6,508 nucleotides of DNA. It comes from CAYZJD01 sp964483455 (GTDB lineage Bacteria; Acidobacteriota; Terriglobia; Bryobacterales; Bryobacteraceae). The stretch spans positions 1 through 6,508 of the forward strand of contig CAZACK010000181.1 in assembly GCA_964483455.1 (NCBI GenBank). The letters are read 5' to 3'. The notes beneath the pieces are model-generated. The model did not search any database and was not told the DNA's origin. It was given only the letters and a program-made list of their open reading frames with translations. This document shows, in pieces, positions 1 to 4,711 of the stretch; positions within the stretch are counted from its first letter, which is position 1, and each line of letters opens with the position of its first letter. The position numbers and the translations under genes were made by a program.

Positions 1-328
1 ACACCGCCGAGAGCGCCGCGACGGCGGCGATGAGCAGCGCCAGCAGCGCCGGCGGGCCGACGGGGGAGGCGGCGATGCGCCGCGTCACCCGGCCGTAGAA
101 GCCGCCCAGGCGCATCTGCGCCGAGAGCACCATGAAGGAAAACAGCAGCAGGAGGGTGGGCAGGTGCACCGCCTGCGCCGCCCGCTCGGGACTGACTTCG
201 CCCAGCGCCACCAGGGCGATGGCGCCGAGCAGCGCGATGCCGGTGCGGTCGATCTCGAGGCCCGGCAGCTCGCCGAGGAACATGCCCAGATAGACCAGCA
301 GGAAGACGACGAGGACGGCGGTGCTCAT
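1..328 (-). CDS. SLC13 / ArsB-NhaD superfamily permease, N-terminal part (partial)
   Basis: This is the first 109 codons of a membrane transporter; the gene continues past the left edge. The product begins MSTAVLVVFLLVYLGMFLGE, a hydrophobic helix. A short polar stretch containing LEIDRTGIALLGA follows, then a second helix (IALVALG), the segment SPERAAQAVHLPTLLLLFSF, and further helices to the edge. The D-R-T-G motif followed by a small-residue helix, and the 'PTLLLLFSFMVLSAQMRLGGFY' type of segment, are typical of SLC13 anion transporters and the related ArsB/NhaD permeases, which move anions or exchange cations at the inner membrane. The substrate cannot be told from this fragment. The ATG at 328 is preceded by a weak GGCAGG Shine-Dalgarno-like stretch. 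It lies downstream of, and on the same strand as, the propeller lipoprotein gene, with 132 bp between them, so read-through from that gene is possible. Confidence 0.72.
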   Translation of the reverse strand, partial: MSTAVLVVFLLVYLGMFLGELPGLEIDRTGIALLGAIALVALGEVSPERAAQAVHLPTLLLLFSFMVLSAQMRLGGFYGRVTRRIAASPVGPPALLALLIAAVAALSAV

Positions 329-368
329 CCTGCCGGGCAAGGCGCCAGCAAAAATACGGGGGTTGCGA

Positions 369-385
369 TGCAGGGCATGTGCTGG
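369..385 (-). promoter_or_regulatory. Possible weak sigma-54-like -24/-12 element upstream of the permease
   Basis: On the minus strand this reads CCAGCACATGCCCTGCA. It keeps the GCAC block and a TGCA end with the correct 10-base gap between the -24 and -12 dinucleotides, but the -24 pair is AG instead of the near-invariant GG. Transcription would start near 358, about 30 nt before the permease ATG at 328. No twin dyads like those upstream of the lipoprotein gene are visible upstream of it. An A/T-rich TATAGAAT (minus strand, 395-388) could instead be a sigma-70 -10, but no matching -35 is seen. This is a weak match. Confidence 0.18.
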
Positions 386-460
386 AAATTCTATACCGTC
401 TGCCCATTATGCCCGACATTGCCTGCGCTGCCCCTCCGCAGGAAGCCGCCGGCGCCGGCG

Positions 461-1789
461 TCATTGAAAAAAAGCCCGCCGCGAGGGGGTGCGGCGGGCG
501 AAGAGGAGTGCGGGAGCGGCGGCGCGGGTGCCGGGCGCCGCCGATGATGCGTATCTCGGCAGTTCCTCGAAGACGTTGGTCCACACGTTGAGCACCTGGG
601 CGCCGCCGCCGGCGTTGCCGGTCCTGATCTCCTTGACGATTTGCAGCGTCGCCATGTCGATCTTGTGCAGGTTGCCGTCGCCGGCGTTGGAGACGTAGCC
701 CCAGCGGCTGTCGGGCGTGAAGGCGACATGGCCCATGCGGCCCTTGCCGAGCTTGATGTCCTTCACCAGCCTGAAGGATTTCGCATCGACGATGGAGATG
801 GCGTTGTTGCCGTAGTTGGTGACGACGGCGTACTTGCCGTCCGGCGTGTTGTAGGTGTGGCCGATGCCGGTGCTGCCGGTCTCGACGCGCGAGACATAGG
901 CCTTGGTCTTCGCGTCGAAGACGGCGATCTCGTTGCCCTCCGACTTGTTGCCCGGGCCGCGGTTGAGGATGAAGAAGTGGCGGCCGTCCTGGGTGAAGTT
1001 GCCGTGGTGGCCTTCCAGCACGTCCTGCTTGACGAGCGGCATGTCGACGCGGGCGATCTGCTTCAGGTCGGGCAGGGAATACACCAGCGCGGCGGGGCGC
1101 TCCTTGTCGCGGTCCTTGCCTTCCACCACCAGCCAGAGTTCCTTGCCGTCGGGGCTGGGCACCGGATAGTGCGGCTTGGAAGGCGTCTTGATCTTGCGCA
1201 CCGACCAGTCGCGCGCGTCGATGACGACGAGGTGATCGTCCACGCGGTCCACCGTGAAGGCCAGGCGCGAGTCGTAGCTCCAGGCGTTGTGCATCGAGGT
1301 CGGGCCCTTGGCCTGGCCGGCGACGTCGAGGTCGATGTTCTTCGCGATGCGGTCGGTTGCGGTGTCGATGAAGCTGACGCGCAGCTTGCCGCCGTCGAGG
1401 CCCCAGTGGTTGATCATGGCCAGGCGGCCGTCCGGGCTGACCGAGGGGTGCTTGGGCCGGCTGCCGGTTTCGATGCGGGCGACGATCTCGCGCCTGTTCA
1501 GATCGAGCACGGAGACGGTGCGCTGGCCTTCCGCCTCGGCGCCGATATAGACCTTGCGCCCGTCCGGCGTGGTGCTGCCGAGGTTGGCGCCGGGGAAAGT
1601 CTTCAGGTTGGCCACCACCTGGTCGGTCGCCGGGTCGACGAGGAAGGCGCCCTGGCTGGCGTGCAGGTGCAGGATCAGGTTCGGCCAGGTGACGGCGGTC
1701 TTCTGCGATTGGCCGCTTTCGTGCGCGCAGCCGGCCAAAGTCAGTCCGGCCAGCACGCCGAGTGCGGCGAGGGTGGTCTTGAGTTGCAT
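461..1789 (-). CDS. YncE/YVTN-type beta-propeller lipoprotein
   Basis: The protein has 442 residues. Residues 1-21 form a lipoprotein signal: basic start, hydrophobic core and the lipobox LAGC with Cys21 as the lipidation site. Ala at +2 gives no inner-membrane retention signal, so an outer-membrane-anchored periplasmic protein is likely. Residues about 45-392 are repeated beta-propeller blades, each with a 'x-V-x-D-x-x-T/S' strand (VDPATD, LDLNRR, IDTATD, IDARDW, FDAKTK, VDAKSF, IDMATL) and a 'T/S-P-D-G' turn. This is the pattern of YVTN/YncE and cytochrome-d1-like propellers. Six blades carry a His just before the turn (H114, H167, H207, H261/262, H311, H354). No c-type haem motif (CxxCH) is present. 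The start is fixed by a strong AAGGAGG ribosome site 4 nt upstream. The tail after about residue 412 is basic, low-complexity and partly encoded by the terminator, so it may not be ancestral. The ligand is unknown; a role in metal, haem or anion handling would be inference only. Confidence 0.85.
   Translation of the reverse strand: MQLKTTLAALGVLAGLTLAGCAHESGQSQKTAVTWPNLILHLHASQGAFLVDPATDQVVANLKTFPGANLGSTTPDGRKVYIGAEAEGQRTVSVLDLNRREIVARIETGSRPKHPSVSPDGRLAMINHWGLDGGKLRVSFIDTATDRIAKNIDLDVAGQAKGPTSMHNAWSYDSRLAFTVDRVDDHLVVIDARDWSVRKIKTPSKPHYPVPSPDGKELWLVVEGKDRDKERPAALVYSLPDLKQIARVDMPLVKQDVLEGHHGNFTQDGRHFFILNRGPGNKSEGNEIAVFDAKTKAYVSRVETGSTGIGHTYNTPDGKYAVVTNYGNNAISIVDAKSFRLVKDIKLGKGRMGHVAFTPDSRWGYVSNAGDGNLHKIDMATLQIVKEIRTGNAGGGAQVLNVWTNVFEELPRYASSAAPGTRAAAPALLFARRTPSRRAFFQ
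467..499 (-). terminator. Intrinsic terminator of the propeller lipoprotein gene, inside its reading frame
   Basis: On the minus strand there is a perfect 9-bp GC stem (GCCCGCCGC / GCGGCGGGC, positions 499-491 and 482-474) with an 8-nt loop. It is followed at once by seven T (473-467). This is a textbook Rho-independent terminator. The stop codon of the upstream gene (463-461) lies just after the T tract, so the hairpin encodes residues of the protein's last dozen codons. Confidence 0.88.
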
Positions 1790-1793
1790 GTCT

Positions 1794-1800
1794 CCTCCTT
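1794..1800 (-). promoter_or_regulatory. Strong ribosome binding site of the propeller lipoprotein gene
   Basis: On the minus strand this reads AAGGAGG, a full match to the 16S anti-Shine-Dalgarno core, 4 nt before the ATG at 1789. A second GGAG follows in the same stretch. It fixes the start codon and predicts high translation once the gene is transcribed. The other genes in the window have weaker sites. Confidence 0.85.
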
Positions 1801-1844
1801 TGAAAAACGTTTCGTTGCCGGCTGCTGCCGGACGGGAGAAGCAA

Positions 1845-1861
1845 TGCAGGTTTCGTGCCCT
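1845..1861 (-). promoter_or_regulatory. Sigma-54 (-24/-12) promoter of the propeller lipoprotein gene
   Basis: The minus strand reads AGGGCACGAAACCTGCA. Against the sigma-54 consensus (YTGGCACGRNNNTTGCW) it keeps the invariant GG (1859-1858) and GC (1847-1846) with exactly 10 bases between them. It also keeps the CACG block, the purine after it, and TGCA at the -12 end. Three positions differ: the two bases before GG, and C for the first T of TTGC. Transcription would start near 1834, giving a leader of about 45 nt with a small GC hairpin (1818-1831) near its start and the strong ribosome site at its end. The IHF-like site and twin dyads upstream make a chance match less likely. Confidence 0.66.
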
Positions 1862-1875
1862 TCCGGGCCGCGGGA

Positions 1876-1888
1876 CAAACTCATGATT
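1876..1888 (-). promoter_or_regulatory. Candidate IHF binding site between enhancer and sigma-54 promoter
   Basis: The minus strand reads AATCATGAGTTTG, matching the IHF consensus WATCAANNNNTTR at all but one specified position (T for the sixth base). A short A tract lies next to it on the 5' side. It is centred about 48 bp upstream of the predicted start site, between the -24 element and the upstream dyads. IHF bends DNA at this place in many sigma-54 promoters. IHF motifs are short and degenerate, so the support comes mainly from position. Confidence 0.45.
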
Positions 1889-1913
1889 TTCCGGGAAGTG
1901 GCGGCAGGTACCG

Positions 1914-1958
1914 TGGCATTTCGCCCGTCCCGCCGGAGACCGCCATGGCGAAATGCCA
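1914..1958. promoter_or_regulatory. Twin inverted 12-bp elements, candidate enhancer (UAS) for an NtrC-type activator
   Basis: TGGCATTTCGCC (1914-1925) is repeated as its exact reverse complement GGCGAAATGCCA (1947-1958), with 21 bp between. Each copy is itself a small dyad, TGGC-N5-GCC(A), so these look like two binding sites for a dimer and not simply one hairpin. Their centres are 33 bp apart, about three helical turns, and lie near -86 and -119 from the predicted sigma-54 start. That resembles the paired activator sites at classical NtrC-dependent promoters such as glnA. The region lies downstream of the merR stop, outside any gene. An alternative is a large stem-loop acting on merR transcripts, but there is no T tract. 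Confidence 0.55.
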
Positions 1959-1984
1959 TAGGGACGCTGCCGGAAGCCGGCCGC

Positions 1985-2398
1985 CTATCCCGCCTTCTGC
2001 AGCGAGCCGATGAGAGGGCAGTGCACCTTGCCGCGCGTGTCGCGGCATCGGCCGACCAGGGCGGCCAGCGCCGTCTCCATGCGGCGCAGGTCATCGAGGC
2101 GGCGCCGCACGTCCGCCAGCTTCTGCTCGCCCAGCCTGCGCGCCTGCGCGCAGCGGGTGCCGTCGGCCAGCTGCAGCAGTTCGCCGACCTCCTCGAGGCT
2201 GAAGCCCAGGCGCTGCGCCGATTTGATGAAGCGCAGGCGTGCCAGGTCCGCCTCGCCATAGCGGCCGACGCTGCCGCTGGGGCGCCTGGGTGCGGGCATC
2301 AGGCCCTTGCGCTGGTAGAAGCGGATGGTCTCGACATTGACGCCTGCCGACTGCGCCAGGCCGCCGATCGTGCATCCTGCCGCTTTTTCCTCGTTCAT
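1985..2398 (-). CDS. merR: MerR mercury-responsive transcriptional regulator
   Basis: The protein has 137 residues (the Tn501 protein has 144). The N-terminal winged HTH (about residues 9-70: TIGGLAQSAGVNVETIRFYQ, then RKGL and GRYGEADLARLRFI) is typical of the MerR family. A long dimerisation helix (KLADVRRRLDDLRRMETALA) follows. The three Hg(II)-binding cysteines are at C83, C118 and C127 in the contexts TRCAQA, GRCRDT and VHCPLI, matching Cys82/117/126 of Tn501 MerR. This separates it from ZntR, CueR and CadR types. I chose the ATG at 2398 because GGAG lies 7 nt upstream and numbering then fits the family; a TTG at 2416 would add six residues and lies inside the operator. The gene is divergent from merT and should repress without Hg(II) and activate with it. 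There is no clear terminator after the stop. Confidence 0.95.
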   Translation of the reverse strand: MNEEKAAGCTIGGLAQSAGVNVETIRFYQRKGLMPAPRRPSGSVGRYGEADLARLRFIKSAQRLGFSLEEVGELLQLADGTRCAQARRLGEQKLADVRRRLDDLRRMETALAALVGRCRDTRGKVHCPLIGSLQKAG

Positions 2399-2401
2399 CG
2401 C

Positions 2402-2432
2402 TTGACTCCGTACCAAGGTACGGAAATAAGCT
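2402..2432 (+). promoter_or_regulatory. mer operator-promoter (PmerT) with 19-bp spacer
   Basis: The -35 TTGACT (2402-2407) and -10 TAAGCT (2427-2432) are separated by 19 bp, the over-long spacer that MerR family activators correct by twisting the DNA. In the spacer lies a perfect dyad, TCCGTACC-AA-GGTACGGA (2407-2424), closely matching the Tn21/Tn501 mer operator half-sites (TCCGTAC and GTACGGA). The divergent merR promoter is expected to overlap the same site. The merT ATG is about 30 bp downstream of the -10. Confidence 0.93.
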
Positions 2433-2462
2433 TACACCCGCCATCCTCACCGGGAGACCACG

Positions 2463-2813
2463 ATGAATGAATCCACCGGCGGCCGCGGCACGCTCCTGGC
2501 CGGCGGCATTGCCGCGATGCTGGCCTCTGCCTGCTGCCTCGGCCCGCTGCTGCTGGTCACCCTCGGCCTTTCCGGCGCATGGATTTCCAACCTGGCGGCG
2601 CTCGAGCGCTGGCGGCCGTTGTTCGTCGGCGCGGCGCTGCTGTCGCTGTACCTGGCCTGGCGCCGCATCCGGCGTTCGGCACAGGCTTGCCGGCCCGGAC
2701 TGGTCTGTGCCGCGCCGCAGGTCAATCGCGCCTACCGGCTGCTGTTCTGGCTGGTGGCCGCCCTGGTGGCCGTTGCCCTCGGCTTCCCGCTCGTGCTCCC
2801 CTTCTTCTATTGA
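2463..2813 (+). CDS. merT: MerT mercuric ion inner-membrane transporter
   Basis: The protein has 116 residues, the usual MerT length. It has three predicted transmembrane helices, at about 11-36, 50-68 and 91-112. The vicinal cysteine pair C24-C25 sits in the first helix (ASACCLGP), and a second pair, C76 and C82, lies in the cytoplasmic loop between helices two and three. All four are at the positions known from Tn501 MerT. In the family, MerT receives Hg(II) from periplasmic MerP and passes it through the inner membrane to cytosolic thiols, normally those of mercuric reductase. The ribosome site GGGAG lies 6 nt before the ATG. It is first in the merT-merP-GDCCVxC operon, driven by the MerR-controlled promoter; merP begins 11 bp after its stop. 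Confidence 0.96.
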   Translation: MNESTGGRGTLLAGGIAAMLASACCLGPLLLVTLGLSGAWISNLAALERWRPLFVGAALLSLYLAWRRIRRSAQACRPGLVCAAPQVNRAYRLLFWLVAALVAVALGFPLVLPFFY

Positions 2814-2824
2814 AAGGACATCCG

Positions 2825-3115
2825 ATGAGAACCCTGCTCGCCGCATCGATTGCCGCCTTGCTTTCCCTTTCCGCGCTGCCGGCGCTCGCCGCGTCCCGCA
2901 CCGTGATACTGTCGGTGCCCGGCATGACCTGTGCCGCCTGTCCGCTCACCGTGAAGGCAGCCTTGTCGAAAGTGGCGGGAGTGACCAAGGCGGTCGTGGA
3001 CTACGACAGGCGCCAGGCCACCGTCACTTTCGACGATGCCAGAACCTCCGTGGCGGAACTGACACGGGCCACCGAAAATGCCGGCTACCCCTCGACGCCG
3101 GTGGCGGACAAGTGA
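2825..3115 (+). CDS. merP: MerP periplasmic mercury-binding protein
   Basis: The protein has 96 residues. Residues 1-22 form a Sec signal peptide (MRTLLA, hydrophobic core, then LPALA), likely cut near ALA-A. The mature part is one heavy-metal-associated (HMA/ferredoxin-like) domain with the metal motif GMTCAACP; the Hg(II) ligands are C36 and C39. The domain ends with the usual helix (ELTRATENAGYP), where the conserved Gly-Tyr-Pro is seen. MerP binds Hg(II) in the periplasm and hands it to MerT. AAAGGA lies 6 nt before the ATG. The stop overlaps the GTG start of the next gene by four bases, so translation is probably coupled. Confidence 0.95.
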   Translation: MRTLLAASIAALLSLSALPALAASRTVILSVPGMTCAACPLTVKAALSKVAGVTKAVVDYDRRQATVTFDDARTSVAELTRATENAGYPSTPVADK

Positions 3116-3330
3116 AAGCCATCATTGCCGAGTCGACGCTGACCTGCCCGCAGTGCGGGCACGTCAAGACCGAGCGCATGCCCACCGATGCCTGCCAGTG
3201 GTTCTACGAGTGCGAACGATGCCATGTCCTGCTCAGACCGAAGCCGGGGGACTGCTGCGTCTTCTGCTCCTACGGCACGGTGCCGTGCCCGCCGATCCAG
3301 GAAAGCGGCAGGGGGGCCTGCTGCGCCTGA
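3112..3330 (+). CDS. Small Cys-rich GDCCVxC-domain protein of the mer operon
   Basis: The protein has 72 residues including 11 cysteines. The start is GTG at 3112, overlapping the merP stop as GTGA; no upstream ATG exists in frame and the first internal ATG would remove the first Cys pair. Two zinc-ribbon-like pairs come first (CPQC at 12-15; CERC at 34-37, with C28 just before). The motif GDCCVFCSYG (C48, C49, C52) follows, then VPCPPIQ (C59) and a CC near the C-terminus (C70, C71). GDCCVxC proteins are known neighbours of mer genes, and from memory some relatives are annotated as selenoproteins. Here there is no in-frame TGA and all these positions are Cys. There is no signal peptide, so it is cytoplasmic, and a Hg(II)-thiol carrier role is reasonable inference. 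The biochemical function is not established. Confidence 0.85.
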   Translation: MKAIIAESTLTCPQCGHVKTERMPTDACQWFYECERCHVLLRPKPGDCCVFCSYGTVPCPPIQESGRGACCA

Positions 3331-3367
3331 GGGCGCGACGGCTCAGTCCGCCAGCTTGCGCAGCAGG
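3317..3367. repeat. Inverted repeat spanning the convergent gene junction
   Basis: CCTGCTGCGC (3317-3326) and its exact reverse complement GCGCAGCAGG (3358-3367) flank the 12-bp gap between two converging stop codons. A smaller CTGAG/CTCAG pair (3327-3331, 3342-3346) nests just inside. Transcripts from either side could fold into a 10-bp GC stem that includes the 3' coding ends. There is no T tract, so it is at most a partial or bidirectional terminator or an mRNA 3'-end stabiliser. No other terminator is seen for either gene. Confidence 0.5.
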
Positions 3368-4689
3368 GTCTTGTAGTCGATGGCGAGCAGGCGCGCCGCC
3401 TCGGCCTTGTTGCCGCCGGCCCGGCGCAGCACTTCGCGCACATGCCGGCGCTCGACCGCCGCGAGGGTGAGCGGGCCCGTCTCGGCCGGCACGGCGGACT
3501 CGTCCCAGCCGCGCCCGCCCAGCGCCGGCGGCAGCAGCTCGAGCGGCAGCTCGCTGCGCTCCGGCGGGCAGAGGATCACCGCCTGCTCGATGGCGTTCTC
3601 CAGTTCGCGCACGTTGCCGGGCCAGGGCGCCGCGCAAAGCGCGGCGAGCGCCTCCGGGGACATGCGGCGCACATTGCGGCCGTGGGCGCGGGCGTAGCGG
3701 TGCAGGAAATGGCCGGCCAGCAGAGGGATGTCGCCGGCGCGCTCGCGCAGCGGCGGCAGGCGCACGGCGAGCACGTTGATGCGGTGGAACAGGTCGCGGC
3801 GGAACGATCCCGAGTCTACAAGCCGTTCCAGCGGCAGGTTGCCGGCGCAGACGAGGCGGAAGTCCGCCTCGACCTCCTTCGCCGCGCCGAGCGGGCGCAG
3901 GCGCTTTTCTTCCAGCACGCGCAGGAGCTTGGCCTGCAGCGCCGGGCTGGTGGCATTCACCTCGTCGAGGAACAGCGTGCCGCCGTGGGCTTCCGCCAGC
4001 AGGCCGGCGGCATCGCGCACGGCGCCGGTAAATGCCCCCCGCCTGTGGCCGAACAATTCCGCCTCGGCCAGCGCCTCGGGAATGGCCGCCATGTTGATGG
4101 CGACGAAGGGCCCGCGGCCGGCATGGATGGCGCGGGCGACGAGCTCCTTGCCGGTGCCGCTCTCGCCCTCGACCAGCACGCTGGCGCGGGTCGGCCGCAC
4201 GGTGAGGATCCACCGCCGCAGGCGTGCCATGACGGCGCTCTCGCCGAGCAGCGCCGAGAGGTCCGCATCGTTTTCGGCCATGCGCCGGCCGAGCTCCGCC
4301 GCGTGCGCGCGCAGTTCCAGCTCGCGGCGCAGCTTGGCCAGCATGAGATCCACGGATTCGGGGCTGAACGGCTTGGCCAGGAAATCGAAGGCGCCGGCCT
4401 TGACCGCTGCGACGGCGTTCTCCAGGGTCGCGTAGGCGCTGACCACCACCACCGGCACGTCGGCGTCCAGCGATTGCGCCAGGCGGATCACCTCCAGGCC
4501 GGACAGCCCCGGCATCATCAGGTCGGTGAACACCATGTCGGGCCGGAGTTCCCCGAGCAGGGCGGAAAGATCGCCCTCGCCGGTGAACAGGTGCACCCGG
4601 TAGTCGCCGCAGGTCTCGATCACCCGCCGCAGGGTACGGGCAACGTCGGGTTCGTCCTCGACGATCAGAACGATGGGTTTCGCGCTCAT
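3343..4689 (-). CDS. Sigma-54-dependent response regulator (NtrC/DctD class)
   Basis: The protein has 448 residues, the normal size for the class. The receiver domain is at 5-120: acidic cluster E11-D12-E13, phospho-acceptor D56 (FTDLMMPG), S84 and K106 (LAKPF). The AAA+ domain is at about 145-375: Walker A GESGTGK (175-181), the sigma-54 contact loop GAFTGA (218-223) complete, Walker B TLFLDE (238-243), arginine finger region RRDLFHR (297-303), and sensor II (WPGNVRELENA). A Fis-type HTH is at about 412-446 (GGNKAEAARLLAIDYKTLLR). It should therefore hydrolyse ATP to open sigma-54 promoters when phosphorylated, most likely by the divergent kinase. I chose the ATG at 4689 because the receiver starts right after it; longer in-frame starts would run into the kinase gene. 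No clear ribosome site is present. The sigma-54 promoter at 1845-1861 is an obvious candidate target. Confidence 0.93.
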   Translation of the reverse strand: MSAKPIVLIVEDEPDVARTLRRVIETCGDYRVHLFTGEGDLSALLGELRPDMVFTDLMMPGLSGLEVIRLAQSLDADVPVVVVSAYATLENAVAAVKAGAFDFLAKPFSPESVDLMLAKLRRELELRAHAAELGRRMAENDADLSALLGESAVMARLRRWILTVRPTRASVLVEGESGTGKELVARAIHAGRGPFVAINMAAIPEALAEAELFGHRRGAFTGAVRDAAGLLAEAHGGTLFLDEVNATSPALQAKLLRVLEEKRLRPLGAAKEVEADFRLVCAGNLPLERLVDSGSFRRDLFHRINVLAVRLPPLRERAGDIPLLAGHFLHRYARAHGRNVRRMSPEALAALCAAPWPGNVRELENAIEQAVILCPPERSELPLELLPPALGGRGWDESAVPAETGPLTLAAVERRHVREVLRRAGGNKAEAARLLAIDYKTLLRKLAD

Positions 4690-4711
4690 ATCGGCTATGC
4701 TACCAGCCGCC

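Noticed and set aside
1945..1959. The ATGGC-N5-GCCAT dyad as a merR terminator
   Set aside because: There is no T tract after it on the merR strand, and its matching inverted copy at 1914-1925 and its promoter-proximal place fit a binding site better.
1969..1981. GCCGG-N3-CCGGC hairpin just after the merR stop as a terminator
   Set aside because: The stem is only 5 bp with a 3-nt loop and there is no T run downstream; such pairs are common at this GC content.
641..2470. A 609-codon open frame on the plus strand opposite the lipoprotein gene
   Set aside because: It is the antisense shadow of the lipoprotein gene and merR in GC-rich DNA: low-complexity Ala/Val/Arg/Gly product, no domain, no ribosome site, and it crosses the mer operator.
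2398..3330. Transposon ends (Tn21/Tn501-type inverted repeats) flanking the mer genes
   Set aside because: No GGGG-starting 38-bp-type terminal repeat or target-site duplication could be seen on either side within the window.
4696..4701. TATGCT as a -10 box for the kinase gene
   Set aside because: No plausible -35 lies 16-18 bp upstream, and it overlaps a candidate start codon.
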